DNA of 64,000 nt from Pyrenophora tritici-repentis (GCF_003171515.1 NC_089392.1:3472001-3536000), one strand, 5' to 3'; counted from the stretch's first letter, positions 30,349 through 42,202 are shown. The notes: a model not told the origin generated them from the sequence alone. Translations and numbers: made by a program.

Positions 30349-32213
30349 CTATCGCATCTGGTATTCATCCAAAGCCATACCCTTTGCGATCTTCTTAATC
30401 AGCGCCTTCTTGAGAAACTGCTCGCGGGCAAGACTCCTGGTTTGCTATGCTTGTGTTAACCTACAGTAACATTCAAATGTTCGGACGACAACTTACTTTC
30501 ACAAAAACGTCTGTACTAATCCGCCCCTTATCCAAGGCTCGTCCCAGGACAAACAGCGCATCTGATATACCTCTCTCCTCCGCAGCAAGCGTGTATAGCT
30601 GCCCTCCAACCACGGTAGGTGCTACTAGCACGTCATCCACATCGGGTGCCTTTCTCCTCCTGGCATCCTCCATGACTCGATCAGCCTCGATCATAGCACC
30701 TTTCAACACTTGCTCATTAGAAGCAAGCGCCGCGTCAAGCTGCTGCAGTTCGCCCAATTCGGCCTGTAATCTGGAGTATGCGTTCTGTAGAGCTGCTTGT
30801 TGCGCACGGAGTGGTGCCACTGCAGCCGTGTTAGATGCCACTGTTTGTTGAATCTGTGATACAAGCGTTTGGCTTAGGGCTTGGAGAAGTGCATCCTTTT
30901 CAGGGTTCGGTGGTACAGGAGGCACAGGCAATGGGATCTGGTTTTCTGATTGAGACGGCAAGGTAACTTCAAGCGAGTCATCGAGAAGGTCGACTGGAGG
31001 CTTTGGGGCTGGTGGTGCTTGCTGTTGTGGATATTGTTGATATTGAGGATGTTGCTGTGGTGGGTAGCCTTGAGGCGGCTGCTGGTATTGCTGGTGTGGT
31101 GGTGGAGGACCGCCGTATTGTTGTTGTTGTTGTTGGGGAACTGGTGGCCCTTGGTGCTGTTGGACATGTTGAAATCCAGGTGGTTGTGGGGGAGCTGACT
31201 TCTGGAATCCCGCTCGGTGACCATCGGCCACTATAGGACTTACAGGGCTGCCAAGGTCGACAGTCTGTTGGGGGTATCCTTGTGCTTGTGGGTGTTGATG
31301 CCTTGACACTGGTGTCGCTGGGCTTATGTCGTAGCTCCCTTGGCGAGACGGCGCATACTGTTGACCTAGCGGCAGCTCCTGCCATGTATTTCTCTGGAGA
31401 TGATGAAATGGTTGTGGCTGTGGAATATGCGGCGGTAGCGGAGGCGGTTGCGAATACCTGTCATGAGGCGGTTGCGGTGTATGTTGGCTCTGTTCATGGG
31501 GTTTCGGCGGCTTCGGCGGGGGAGCTGGCGGTTGGCCTGGATGCGCTGGTGAGGGGGATGCGCCAGAGGCACTATGTACTGAACGTCGCCATTCCTCGGG
31601 CGGTGGAGGTACTGGTGGGGGTGCTTGTTGCGCAGGCGTGTTATATTGCGGCTGCTGTTGTCTCGATCGCACCGGCGGTTCCTTTGAAAAGACACCCCGT
31701 AATACTGCCAGGAAGTCGAAGAGTGTAGACTTGTCCCAGTACTTTGCCCATTGCGCCAAGTATGGATGGTAGACTCGGCCATCGGTGCTCACATGCTGAC
31801 CCGGCCTCAATACCATGTCATGCGACGGCGTCACATATACCATTGGCGGTTCTCGAGGGTAGTCATGAGGCACCCATATCGCTACCGGGAAGCCGTACGT
31901 CGCGCCACGGAACGTGACAGGTAGTGTGCCTGTGAGGAGGAGCAGGAGAGCCGAGGCGCCGTTTTCGTATGCTGATATGGTGAGTATGTGCCCTCATAAT
32001 GCGAACATGTGGTCGTACTGTAAAGCTCCGTCTTCGGGCTGAGTGAAGCATGCGCGGAGAGCGTTTCGGCAGCGTCATGGTAGGTGCGATTTACATCAAG
32101 GTATTCCTGCTATGACATTAGCGCATGAAAGTGGTGACCAAGATGGAGGTTATTACGGCGAGGAGAACGCTGTATAGCCAATTGAGAACCTTATCAGGAA
32201 CGGCCTGTGACAT
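30349..32213 (-). CDS. vps23: ESCRT-I subunit Vps23/Tsg101
   Basis: Four exons: 32213-32157, 32106-32019, 31971-30497 and 30444-30349, with introns 32156-32107, 32018-31972 and 30496-30445. The 571-residue product starts MSQAVPDKVLNWLYSVL and contains a UEV domain (YENGASALLLLLTGTLPVTF; VPHDYPREPPMVYVTP; GRVYHPYLAQW), a very long Pro/Gln-rich linker, a coiled-coil stalk (LRAQQAALQNAYSRLQAELG) and a C-terminal steadiness box (ERGISDALFVLGRALDKG...TRSLAREQFLKKALIKKIA). Tsg101 binds ubiquitin and PTAP-like motifs and sorts cargo into multivesicular bodies. Missing the last intron would cut off the end of the steadiness box. The linker DNA is a run of CAG/CCN codons prone to length change. Confidence 0.95.
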
Positions 32214-32598
32214 CGCAATGTGAAGGTGGGGGATGAAGCTCCGACACGCTTCGAAGCTAGCACCACCACCCCCTCAACACCTTGGCAGAAGGCGCAAACC
32301 GTCATGTTAGTTCAACTGTTATTACTCAAGGAATTATCGTCACCATATTATGCGCGGATCGTGTACCTGGTGTCATCATTTCACGTCAATTCAGTCACAC
32401 CCAACTCTTGGCTAAAGCATGCATTATCAAAATCTTATTTTTTGCTCATAACTATTCATTCGTAGAGCTGTCATATATAATACAATGAATGGTAGTCGTG
32501 TTTCTCATAGCCGCTGCAATGAACGTGGGCAAAAGTTTGCCAAAAAGGTACGCCGTCATAATATACAAGTTCCATCAGGGGTATCAAATCAACTGCAC
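32214..32598. other. Intergenic between two minus-strand genes
   Basis: 385 bp containing the vps23 promoter side and the nfs1 3' UTR. It is AT-rich around 32390-32490. No gene is seen. Confidence 0.5.
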
Positions 32599-34353
32599 TC
32601 AATGCTGACTCCACTCAATCGTGTTCAAGTCAACACCCTCTTGCACGAGCTCCCAGAGCGGGCTGAGCTCTCGCAGGAACGTCACTCGCTCCTTGACGGC
32701 CTTGAGTACGTAGTCGATCTCGGAGTCTGTGGTGAAGCGACCGATACCGAAGCGGATACTGCTGTGTGCACTCTCGTCACTGCTGCCAAGCGCTCGGAGG
32801 ACATAGCTGGGTTCGAGCGACGCCGATGTGCAAGCGCTGCCAGAGGAGAGGGCGATATCCTTGAGCGCCATGAGAAGCGACTCACCCTCGACGTAGGCAA
32901 AGGATACGTTCACACATCCAGGGTAGTGCCGTTCTCGATCGCCGTTCAACGTGGTGTGTTCGAGCGACAAGAGGCCTTCAAGCAGACGGTTTGAGAGCGC
33001 GGAAATGCGCTTGGTGTCATACTAGGTATTGTCAGTGCTGTTCAAGCCAAACAATCATGTAACCAAGATGCTATAACAAAATCTCATAACCCCTGCACAT
33101 TTGTCAACATGGCGCGTCGACAGCCAAAGGCCGCCTAACACTCTGAAAGCCATGCATGTATAGAGCAAATAATCATCGTGAGCTGGAAGAAGAATGAGCT
33201 TGTACGTACCTCCATCTCCTCTTTGCATATCCGTGCAGCCTCTCCCATGCCGATGGCGAGAGGAGGTGCTAGCGTGCCACTACGAAGTCCTCGCTCTTGA
33301 CCACCACCGCTGATGATGGGGTCGAGTCTGACCCTAGGCCTACGTCGTACGTAACATGCGCCGATGCCCTTTGGTCCGTAGATCTTGTGGCCGGATATCG
33401 ACATCAAGTCGACGTTCATCTTGTTGACATCGATAGGGATCTTGCCGACAGCCTGCGCCGCATCAGTGTGGAAGAAGATCTTCTTCGATCGGCAGAGAGC
33501 TCCAATCTCCTCGACAGGCTGCACGACACCAATCTCATTGTTGACGGTCATGATGCTGACAATGGCAGTGTCTGGGCGCATGGCGGCCTCGAGCTGTGCC
33601 ATGTCGATGAGGCCGTTGTTTCCTACTGGCAGGTAAGTGACGGAGAAGCCCTCATCTTGCAAATGTCTACAGCTGTCAAGTACACACTTGTGCTCGGTCT
33701 GTGCGGTGATGATGTGCTTCTTCTTGCCTCCACGTCCGAAGAAGCGTGCTACACCCTTGATACTCATGTTGTTGCTCTCGGTGGCCCCGCTGGTGAAGAT
33801 GATCTCCTTTGGGTCTGCACCGATGAGGTTGGCAATGTGTTCGCGAGCATCTTCTACGGCCTTGTCGGTTTCCCACCCATAGGCGTGGGTTCGCGAATGG
33901 GGGTTGCCGTACATGCCGGTCATGAAAGGCATCATCTTGTCTACTACACGCGGGTCCATGGGCGTCGTAGCTTGCATGTCTAGGTAGATGGGGCGAGAGC
34001 CCTGGTCCATGACAGTGGCTTGCTTGAGTATGCCTGAAGCTGTCAGCATAGCTGAACGAGGGGGGCGAAAAACAAATCTTACCTGCAGTGGGACTCAGCA
34101 TCGCCTCTGCGCCCATGCCGGTTGTTGGCATGGTTGCATCCTCTACTGCCTTTTCGCCAGTCTGCTTGAGAAAGGATTTTTGGTCTTTTCTGATGGCCTG
34201 ATCCATAGCTGTGTCGACCGTCGCCATCGACGGCTTCGACTCAGAGACATAGTGGCGGCGGACATTAGAGAGACGAGCAAACGCAGACGATGGATATCGG
34301 CGAGAGGCAATGCGCAGGGCCTGCCTCACGACTGTGGGTGCAATACTCGACAT
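32599..34353 (-). CDS. nfs1: Mitochondrial cysteine desulfurase
   Basis: Exons 34353-34083, 34033-33210 and 33021-32599; introns 34082-34034 (49 nt) and 33209-33022 (188 nt, long for this window). The 505-residue product has an Arg/Ser-rich mitochondrial targeting sequence, the class V aminotransferase fold ([39 protein letters not shown]), the PLP lysine in [12 protein letters not shown] (about Lys307), and the mobile catalytic Cys in [14 protein letters not shown] (about Cys429). The C-terminal [10 protein letters not shown]...WSQH is typical of Nfs1. It supplies persulfide sulfur to Fe-S cluster assembly and, through relay proteins, to Urm1-dependent tRNA thiolation. It shares a divergent 515-bp promoter region with rvs167. 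Confidence 0.96.
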
Positions 34354-34868
34354 GGTTGTGATGAGAAGGAAGTGTAAGAAGAGAGAAAATCACTTCGCCC
34401 CCTCCCGAGGTCTGAAAGCTTGAGGTCAGAGCTTTTAGTGCGCGCAGCGTCGCTGACTAACGAAGTGTGTGGTGCGCCTCATCATGTATGTTGTCAGCAT
34501 CGCTCTTTGTTTGCAACTTGGGCACTTTTGCAATCGTAGTCGATTCGGATGCAGCGGGAAATCTCTGATTGACGGCCTGATTCCATCTTCACGGCGGACC
34601 GCGCCATTTTTTCACGGGTCGTGACCAGAATCGTCGTCGTCCGTCTCGGGCATTCACTTCTGACTTGGCGAGCCGGAGATCCGGCCGTGGCGCAGTTCCT
34701 ACAAAGACGTCATCCTCGAACCCTAGCCACCATCACACGCATTGGAACCCACGTCTTTAGGCGCCTGCTTCTGGCGAACCTGCACAATTCCACTCCTCAT
34801 CCCCCCTTAATTCTAACTGCGCATCAATTCCCCAGCAGCCTCTAAACCGCGAACATCATCACCCCACC
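34354..34868. promoter_or_regulatory. Divergent promoter region of nfs1 and rvs167
   Basis: 515 bp between the two start codons. A CT-rich stretch (for example tcctcatcccccctt near 34796) precedes the rvs167 start, as is common in fungal promoters. No TATA box or specific operator was identified. Confidence 0.45.
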
Positions 34869-36456
34869 ATGAGTTGGAAAGGCCTAACAAAGAGCGTCAC
34901 TCGGGTATGGCAGCCATCCTTGTGCGCCGCCTTGGGCCTCAAGACTTGACTGACAGGATGGACAGGCGCCGCAGACGTTCAAGGCAAAGTTCAACCTCGT
35001 GCGTCTGCCACAGACTCCCTACGACCTGTCGCGCACCATGCGCCTGGTTCCGACCGTGTGCAACCTTTGCTAATATAGGCCATGCGCAGGGCGAAATCAC
35101 AAAGGACCCCATCTACATTGACGCCGAGCGACGCTTCCAAGAGTTGGAAAAGGAGACGAAGAAGTTGCATGATGAATCCAAGAAGTATGCGCCCATTCCG
35201 ACATGCCTGTAGGTAGCACTCAGCTCACATGTGACAGATACTTTGAAGCCATAAATGGTGCGTAGACCTGATGCTCTCGCTCAAAGCCCCGCCTAACAAA
35301 TCTGCCAGGCATGCTCAACCACCAGATGGAGTTTTCCAAAGCAATCGCCGAAATCTACAAGCCCATCTCCGGACGAATGTCGGACCCCGATTCCTTCCAC
35401 GACGAGGGCAATACCGCAGGCATAGAAGCATGCGAGCAATACGAGTCGGTCGTCAAGGAGCTACAGGAAACACTCAAGCCCGAACTGGAGATGATAGAGT
35501 CGCGGGTTATTCGCCCGGCAGACGAACTACTAGTCATTATCAAGGCCGTACGGAAGATTGCTGCGAAGCGCGACCACAAGCAACTCGACTACGATAGGCA
35601 TCGGGCTGCATACAAGAAGTTGGAAGAGAAAAAGGACAAGACACTCAAGGATGAAAAGGCAATGTACAAGGCCGAAAACGATGTAGAACAGGCGACTCAA
35701 GATTACAACTACTTCAACGATCTACTGAAGGACGAGTTACCCAAGCTGTTCACTTTGGAAAGAGAGTTCATCAAGCCGCTTTTCCAATCCTTCTACTACA
35801 TGCAGCTGAACGTCTTCTACACGCTACACGAGCGTATGCAACGGCTCGATATTGGCTACTTTGACCTAACGCTCGACATCGAGGCCGCCTACCAGAAGAA
35901 GCGCGGAGACACGCAGGAGGAGGCAGAGAAGATATCCATTGTCAAGTTCAAGACAACCGGCGGGGCCCGTGTAGCAGGCGCACGCCCAGGCCAGTCAAAG
36001 TACGCCGTAAAAGCGCTCGAAGCAAAGGGCGGCAAGACTTCATTATCAGAAGAAACAGAAACTCCACCACCACCATACAGTCCAGGCCCCACTGGAGGAC
36101 CGGTCGGAGATGTCAAATCACCCGCGCTGTCAGGAGGTTCATGGGGCTCCGTCGCCAAAGCCAAGGGTGCTGCGCCGCCGCCACCAAAACCAAAGCCCTC
36201 GCGTCTAAGCGGTGTACCCGCACACGAAACCGTCACGGCGCTCTACGATTACGAAGCACAAGCAGAAGGCGACTTGAGTTTCCTTACCGGCGATGTCATC
36301 GAGATTATCTCAAGAACACAAAATGACAACGAGTGGTGGATCGGCAAGGTTAGGGGGAAGCAAGGACAATTCCCAGGTGTGTATCTACATGTCCCTTGTG
36401 TATATATATTATACTAACGAACACCAAAAGGAAACTACGTCAAGCTGAACCAATAG
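34869..36456 (+). CDS. rvs167: Amphiphysin-like BAR-SH3 protein Rvs167
   Basis: Six exons: 34869-34904, 34966-34998, 35090-35184, 35238-35257, 35309-36376 and 36431-36456, all joining in phase; the product is 425 residues. The first exons ([22 protein letters not shown]) form the amphipathic N-terminus of an N-BAR domain. The BAR domain runs to about residue 240 ([32 protein letters not shown]). A Gly/Pro/Ala-rich linker with PPPPYSPGP and PPPPKPKPS follows, then an SH3 domain ([36 protein letters not shown]). Rvs167 bends membranes at endocytic sites with Rvs161 and binds Pro-rich partners through SH3. The multi-intron 5' end with a 20-nt exon is conserved in such genes and needs RNA data to confirm. 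Confidence 0.94.
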
Positions 36457-37861
36457 TCGACGCTCAGCCTGTCATATCCCACACCGCGACTCCGTGGCCG
36501 CACCTGCTGAACTGAAAGCGTATACTTGTTGCTTCTTCCACTTTCCAGCAACGGGAATCTGTGAAGCAGAGAAGTTTCCGCACACCAGTACTTCCCCGCG
36601 GGTCTCAACGTCGCTGGAAAGCTTTTCTACGCTAGATTCGAGCTTGCTTGTCTTGCAGCGCTTTTGTTAGCTTATGCATTTTTTGTTCAGATTAAATCTT
36701 CAAATTCTAACATTTATTTAATTTCATGTTACCCTTGATTTCTCGTGCGTGCGTGCGTGCGTGCGTGTCGAATTATATCGTGTTGTTTAAACGCTGCTGT
36801 GCTTGTCGTGTACCCCGTGTTTGGTGAGCGGATGTGCAGGGTAGGGAGGGTTCGTTCGGCTTGGGGCGAGGGGTTGGGTTTGGGTTTGCATGTATGTATT
36901 GGGGGTAGATGGAGGTTATCATGATGGTATTGCTGACATGGCGTGATCGACTATAAGTTTTGGTGAGGATGCATATTTGGTTTAGTGGTGAAAATATGGG
37001 CTTGTCGGTTGTATGAAGGTCTTGTAGGCTAGGGATTCTCTTCGATCGCAAATTTGCTGCGTCGATGTATTGATTTGAGGACTTTTAGATGCTATACTTC
37101 TGGGGAGGTGCCTCAGGTTGATGGCCTTGCAAGTGGTGCGTTCTAGTTGAGGATTGTATAGGCTTTAGTTTTGTCATTTCTTGTGATACGCACGGTTTTT
37201 TTCTATTCATGCTCGTATCTATCTACCTGCGCAGCTTGAAGTTGTCTAGAGTTCTAGAGGAGTTTTGTAGTTTTGAACATATAGCAGTCTAGGCTGAATT
37301 AGACCGAGTAACTATTGTGGTGTAGTAGCTTGTCACGTGTTCGGCGTTAGGTAATCGGCGCTAGGGTTGAGTATTTTAGGACGACTCCGCGTAGAGGAGC
37401 TCGACAGTTATCGTACACCATTCTTAATACTACCGTTTATTGTTCGGATACCTTCTTGTTCTCTACTCTCTACCGATTGCGGGTCGGCAGCCTCTCTTCT
37501 GACTATTGAGGCTATCCCTCTACCACACTATTAGTAGCAGTAATTCTTTAGTCATAGTTTTCATAATTGTATATATGAGTGATAGCGATGCTTTGCAACG
37601 GATTTTAACAACGCAGTTTTGTTGTAACAACAATGTAATTAAGCAGTTAAGGTACTATCCCTGTACCTTGTACTCAGTAAAATGCAGTATTCACTCAGTG
37701 AATGGTCATAATTTTCATAAAATCAAGCAATTGGTTGCTCAATTACTCTACTTGAAGTTGGCGCAAGTCGAGTAAGAGAAGGCTATATAGATCACTAAAC
37801 AGGTTGATACCCCCAAAATGCGGTATACCGATCCCCTTTTTAGACCTCGAGCGTTCCTCCA
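36457..37861. other. 1.4 kb gene-free stretch with a GTGC microsatellite and possible retroelement debris
   Basis: The first part should hold the rvs167 3' UTR. A cgtg/gtgc tetranucleotide run of about six units lies near 36744-36768. From about 37320 to 37790 the sequence changes character (AT-rich, many TA-containing triplets) and has a short open frame from an ATG at 37575; it might be a degraded LTR plus gag start, but no LTR pair or motif supports this. Confidence 0.4.
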
Positions 37862-38921
37862 TCATGTCGCCACGTCCCGACACCACTCCTCCACACAGGC
37901 CCTAGAATAACTATCGATTTCCGACCAGTGTGTGCCACGAAATCTACAGACACCAAGATGCACCAATTCTAGACATATAAAGAGTTTTGGAAATCCTGGC
38001 GCAGCCCAAGTTCTCTGCTTCTTCAAACTGTCACCCCAAGCCGTCCACGAACGTTGTGCAAAGTCTCGCCCCATAGTCGTGAGCCTCCATCTCCATTCAT
38101 CCACTGCTAGGGAAAGATTCTCCTGGATACCAGGTAGGAGATCGCGGATGCGGATGCCGTCCGGTCGGTAAAGCCTCCTTACTCTACGGGCCCCTTCTCT
38201 TCCAATGACATAGATCCCTAGGTATTTGCAGGCCGGTTGTGTTATGAGCATGTCCAGAATAATTTCCTTGAAAAGCCTTCCTGGCGCCTGTAGTTGTGAT
38301 CTCAGATGTTCCTCTAGTTGCGGCTGCACCGTCAACTCGCATCAGCCTGACACGGGCCGGAAATTGCTCCCGAACATTTCGAGCAAGTATGGGTTAAATA
38401 GGAACTGACCAAAGTCAAGCCAACGGGGCCCATTTCTTCGAGAAGCCCTTGCCTCCTCGACTGACGAATGCAAGTAGCTCTGGGTGACGGTAGTAAAGGC
38501 GTCGAATACTGCAAGCGGGAGCTCATCCGCCTGTGTCAGATGTGTTGGGAAGGAGAATTCCGGCATCGAAATCGGTATCTTCCCAGCAGACATCATGGAC
38601 ACTCGAGTGTGTAAAGCACTAGAGACGCAGTTGATGTCGTCTTCAAATTTAGCCATCTCGTGTTGCGTAGGCTGCAGCCACTTCAGATCCTTTTCAACCA
38701 ACTGACCATACTGGACGGGTGAGCAGGGCTTTGAGTCGCAGTACTGGCCGCGCAAGATGTATGCGACTACATCTCCAATCTTTCGATACATCCCGCGCAG
38801 CGTATTGGCTCTTGGGTTCGGCATTTCGAAGCATCATCTCAATTATCTCCGTGATACCCAGAAGACGATGCGAGCGGCTTGCGTCATCAAAACGTGTCCG
38901 GGCCGGGGGAGTAGAAGCCAA
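37862..38921 (-). pseudogene. Broken F-box-like gene (frameshift and nonsense)
   Basis: Reading from 38921, the protein-like stretch HRLLGITEIIEMMLRN resembles the start of the F-box-like proteins common in Dothideomycetes, followed by VSKDWR. The coding sense then moves to another frame around 38765-38785, consistent with loss of two bases in an AGAGAT context, and continues through RGQYCDSKPCSP and NPYLLEMFGSNFRPVSG. It meets TGA at 38342-38344, after which the same frame stays open to 37862 (LEEHLRSQLQAPGRLFKEII). No ATG is visible upstream of the first stretch. These features indicate a decayed gene; its former substrate role is unknown. Confidence 0.6.
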
Positions 38922-39909
38922 GGTAGAAGCTTAAGTGTAACCACGTGACTAGAGTCACATGATATCCTATTGTAGCAGGCACTGCCCGGTGGGCAAGTGC
39001 ACTTACCTCTGAGCCGAGAGCTCTTGTACACATACATCACAACACGACAACAGATAGCAATACAATCGTTGATCCACAGCCTCCGACCCGACACTGCTTA
39101 CGCAGTTACATTAAGACCCAGGATTTCGAGTTCTAGGCTGGAATAACACATGAATGTAGAGGGCACGGCGTGATTGAATAAAGTGTAGAGACTTTGACCT
39201 CCATTCTTCTACGCCTGCTTCTAGATCTTCGCATGACCGCACCAGTGGTAGAAGCCATGGAATACGAGGCGGAGTACATCCTTCCTCTTCTAGGAACCGG
39301 GCCCGTTTGTGCACGGGCTCGTACTAATGTAAACGAGTAACATCCAGATCGGGAGAGTGCTTCAAGTTCGAACCGTTGTGGGGGTGGCACTTGGGAGGGT
39401 CCGCATACCCAGGATCGTTGATCAGAGAGGGCCGATCGCTGTCGCTCATGGTGGAATGTAAATGTGAAGACAATAAGATAGTTTGCTGAGAGTGTGAGGG
39501 TGTAACGTATACACCGCGCTATGAATGTGATCGTTAGGGCGTAGACCCGGATCACGTCACTACCTGGATACTACTACGACTGGGTCCTTCCAGTATGAAC
39601 TAATCTCAACATGAGCTTGCAGACCAACCTTTTCCCCTAAAGGTACCGTATTGATACAATCCTTTAATGATGTTGTAATAATGCTAGGCTGCCGTGCACC
39701 CTACATATTTGCCCTAACCTTTGGCAATTATATTGAGTCTTGCTCTCCCCTAATACTGGCTCGAATGTGGTACCATGTTATAGTCGGCCCGACGGGGCGC
39801 CCGAACCTACCGCGCCTAAAAGGCCTTGAATGGTTACATCGACGCAGCAGGTTCGCAATTAAAGACCCCTTCAGCTGTGATACTCGCCCGGATATACATA
39901 CAGAGGCCC
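38922..39909. other. Intergenic, possible small gene remnant and a diverged repeat
   Basis: On the minus strand an ATG at 39447-39449 opens a 41-codon frame that stops at TAG and continues in the same frame for another 70 codons to 39111; this could be a small broken gene, but there is no family match. A stretch around 39768-39872 resembles 62115-62212 and may be a copy of an old repeat. Confidence 0.35.
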
Positions 39910-40926
39910 TCAATGCTTGATTCTGTGAACTTGATCCTCAGCTGTGGTGCTTGACCGGAAGCAGTCGATACAAAGGCCGTTTCCTTCCTGGATTTCACGT
40001 AGCCTCAAAGCACGCGATTCTCTATACCTAGGTTTCTTATGGTACCTGTAATCACAGGGTTCCCATTCGTAAGGCATGGTTGGGTCGGGCATCTCTTCCA
40101 ATTGCTGAAGGACTTGTGATACCTTGCCAGTAGATATCTGCGACGGCTCAAGGTGGCGTTCTCGAAGAAGCTCATTGTATGCAAGGTTATGACAACTTCC
40201 CCACCCGCAAGTGCACCTCCTATCGTCCGTTCCAGCATAGAACGATCCCTGGAACAATAATTGCTGCAACTCAATGCGTATCAGGTTTCGTTGCTCTTCT
40301 AGTAGATCTGCGGAAAGGGCATTAGCAAGTGAAATTAGTCTTTCACAAGTTTCGTACTTACAGAAAACTTTCCATGGCATATAGTCAAGCTGATCGATGA
40401 TCTGATCAGCGAGCGAGAGGTAGGATCCGACATGACTGAATATCATCGCGAGTGTAATATCGCTAAAAGCCTGTGGGTTGTCGAGTATATAGGCAGCAAT
40501 CATAAGATAACACAGGTCTGAGATTTCCTTCACAGCCTTAGGATTCAGCCAAACCGTGCTGGCGTATTTCAGGGCAACAGCGCAGCCGAATTTATCGGCA
40601 GCAACAGCAACCCCAAAAACATCGGTGGGACTCAGGGACTGTGGCACTGCATCGTTCCGGAGATGAATAACGTTGCAGAGGATCTCTAGGGCGTCTGCAT
40701 CGTCGTCTCTCATTGGAATCTCTTTGGGGTCGTTGCTCTTTAGATTCTTCCCTTCAGCAAATTTCGGTCCGAACATGGTCCTGAAACATGCTGATGCGTT
40801 ACTGAGAATGACGGAACAGACTCGCATCTTCTTTTTCTGTGGGCCGACTACGAAGATGACGTCGCCATCTGTAGCAATGTCTGTTTGCGCAATCGCAGAG
40901 TCATCGCTGTTCTCGCTGGCGTCCAT
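39910..40926 (-). CDS. BTB/POZ domain protein
   Basis: The frame from ATG 40926 is open for 338 codons. The N-terminal half fits a fungal BTB domain (GDVIFVVGPQKKKMRVCSVI; LSNASACFRTMFGPKFAEG; LEILCNVIHLRND; VFGVAVAADKFGC). The C-terminal half has Cys pairs (RRCTCGWGSCHN; GLCIDCFRSS). A segment at 40361-40308 (minus strand) begins GTAAGTACG, contains CTAAT and ends CCGCAG: a perfect-looking 54-nt intron with no stop, a multiple of three. Splicing would give 320 residues and join KVFY to LLEEQR. BTB proteins often act as Cullin-3 adaptors; the partner here is unknown. Confidence 0.78.
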   Translation of the reverse strand: MDASENSDDSAIAQTDIATDGDVIFVVGPQKKKMRVCSVILSNASACFRTMFGPKFAEGKNLKSNDPKEIPMRDDDADALEILCNVIHLRNDAVPQSLSPTDVFGVAVAADKFGCAVALKYASTVWLNPKAVKEISDLCYLMIAAYILDNPQAFSDITLAMIFSHVGSYLSLADQIIDQLDYMPWKVFCKYETCERLISLANALSADLLEEQRNLIRIELQQLLFQGSFYAGTDDRRCTCGWGSCHNLAYNELLRERHLEPSQISTGKVSQVLQQLEEMPDPTMPYEWEPCDYRYHKKPRYRESRALRLREIQEGNGLCIDCFRSSTTAEDQVHRIKH

Positions 40927-41248
40927 GGTCCTTACAGGATGCGCGAAAACGATGGAAAGTGTTGGTATGTATCAGGAGCAATCACAAGCTTACGATAGCT
41001 GCGGTCTTAGTAGGCTAAAGTCTGTGGAAGTATCACGCTAGACTACCCTTCGATACCTTACCGTAACCAGCCGATACGCCGCCCCTGCCAACCAATACAT
41101 GACTTACCCCGCACCAACGTCTCACGTCATTGACGCAGGCTTGCCCACTACCCCTAAAGTAAAAGTATGGTAACCTTAAATGAACTAAGTCTCTACCCTC
41201 TCTTCGTATTTATACTAGTGCGTAGCAACAACAGCCCGTGTGCTCAGT
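40927..41248. other. Divergent intergenic region
   Basis: 322 bp between the BTB gene and the exonuclease-like gene. A repeated taccgtaacc/taccctt-rich stretch is seen near 41050-41080; no specific regulatory site is recognised. Confidence 0.45.
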
Positions 41249-42202
41249 ATGAAGCATATCAGAACTGAAATCATAGATATGACGGAACAAATCGGTGATT
41301 TGGTCGACGAGCTCGTTGCATGCCATGCACCACCAATTCCGTTCTCGCCAACCATGTACATAGACCTCGAAGGCGTAAACCTCTGCCGTGAGGGTTCCGT
41401 TTTGATCTTCACCCTTCTAATCGATACTGTCATGCCGCCTGGACGCGTCTACCTGATCGATGTGCACACCCTAGGCGCACAAGCATTCAACACTGCCGGT
41501 GCCAAACAGAAGACACTGATAGACATCCTTCAAGACGAAAAGATTCCAAAGGTCTTCTTCGACGTTCGAAACGATTCAGATGCGCTGTTTGCGCATTTCG
41601 ACGTGGCGCTGCAGGGGGTCGGGGACGTCCAGCTCATGGAGAGTGCAACGAGGAAGACCACAGTATCTCTAAAGTTTTTAAGCGGCCTGGCCAAATGTGT
41701 TGAGACATATCAACCCATATCCTACGGTAGCGGCGGACTAGCTAACTGGAAGCGGGCGAAGGAGAAAGGCGAGCGATTGTTCAAGGCTGGACATGGCGGC
41801 TCGTATGATGTGTTCAACCAGCGTCAGATCCCAGAGGATATCATATCTTACTGTGTCGGTGACGTCCAGTATCTCCCTGAGTTGCTGAATAGGTTTTGAG
41901 GGCAGCGGGCCTATCAGTGGGGAAAGCTAGTCGACGAAGAATCTGAGAAGCGCGTTGCGATGTCCCAGAGATCAGACTACCAGCCTCACGATCCAAATAA
42001 GGTGTTGGCTCCGTGGAGCGAAGAGAAGAATATGGTATTGGATCAGTGGAATTATGTGCCTTCTCCTCGCGATGACTTCGAAGAGGTCTTTGATAAATCC
42101 CTCGACTCGTATGATGATTGGGAGGATGACTGTGGGACCAGCTGTAGGGACATCATCAGCGATCGGGATCGGAATTGTTACGATTCAGACCGACTCTCAT
42201 GA
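41249..42202 (+). pseudogene. 3'-5' exonuclease-domain (Exd1-like) gene with an in-frame TGA
   Basis: From ATG 41249 the product has the three DEDD exonuclease motifs: Asp/Glu in TMYIDLEGVNLC, Asp in KVFFDVRNDSDAL and Asp in YCVGDVQYLPEL. The frame meets TGA at 41897-41899, but continues in the same frame for 100 codons (QRAYQWGKLVDEESEKRVA...LAPWSEEKNMVLDQWNYVP) to TGA at 42200-42202; the downstream part reads like the normal C-terminal tail of fungal members. A Trp codon changed to TGA would explain this. The truncated form still contains all catalytic residues, so it may work as a shorter protein. Confidence 0.72.

Noticed and set aside
36744..36768. CRISPR-like or functional repeat array
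   Set aside because: A plain tetranucleotide microsatellite without spacers.
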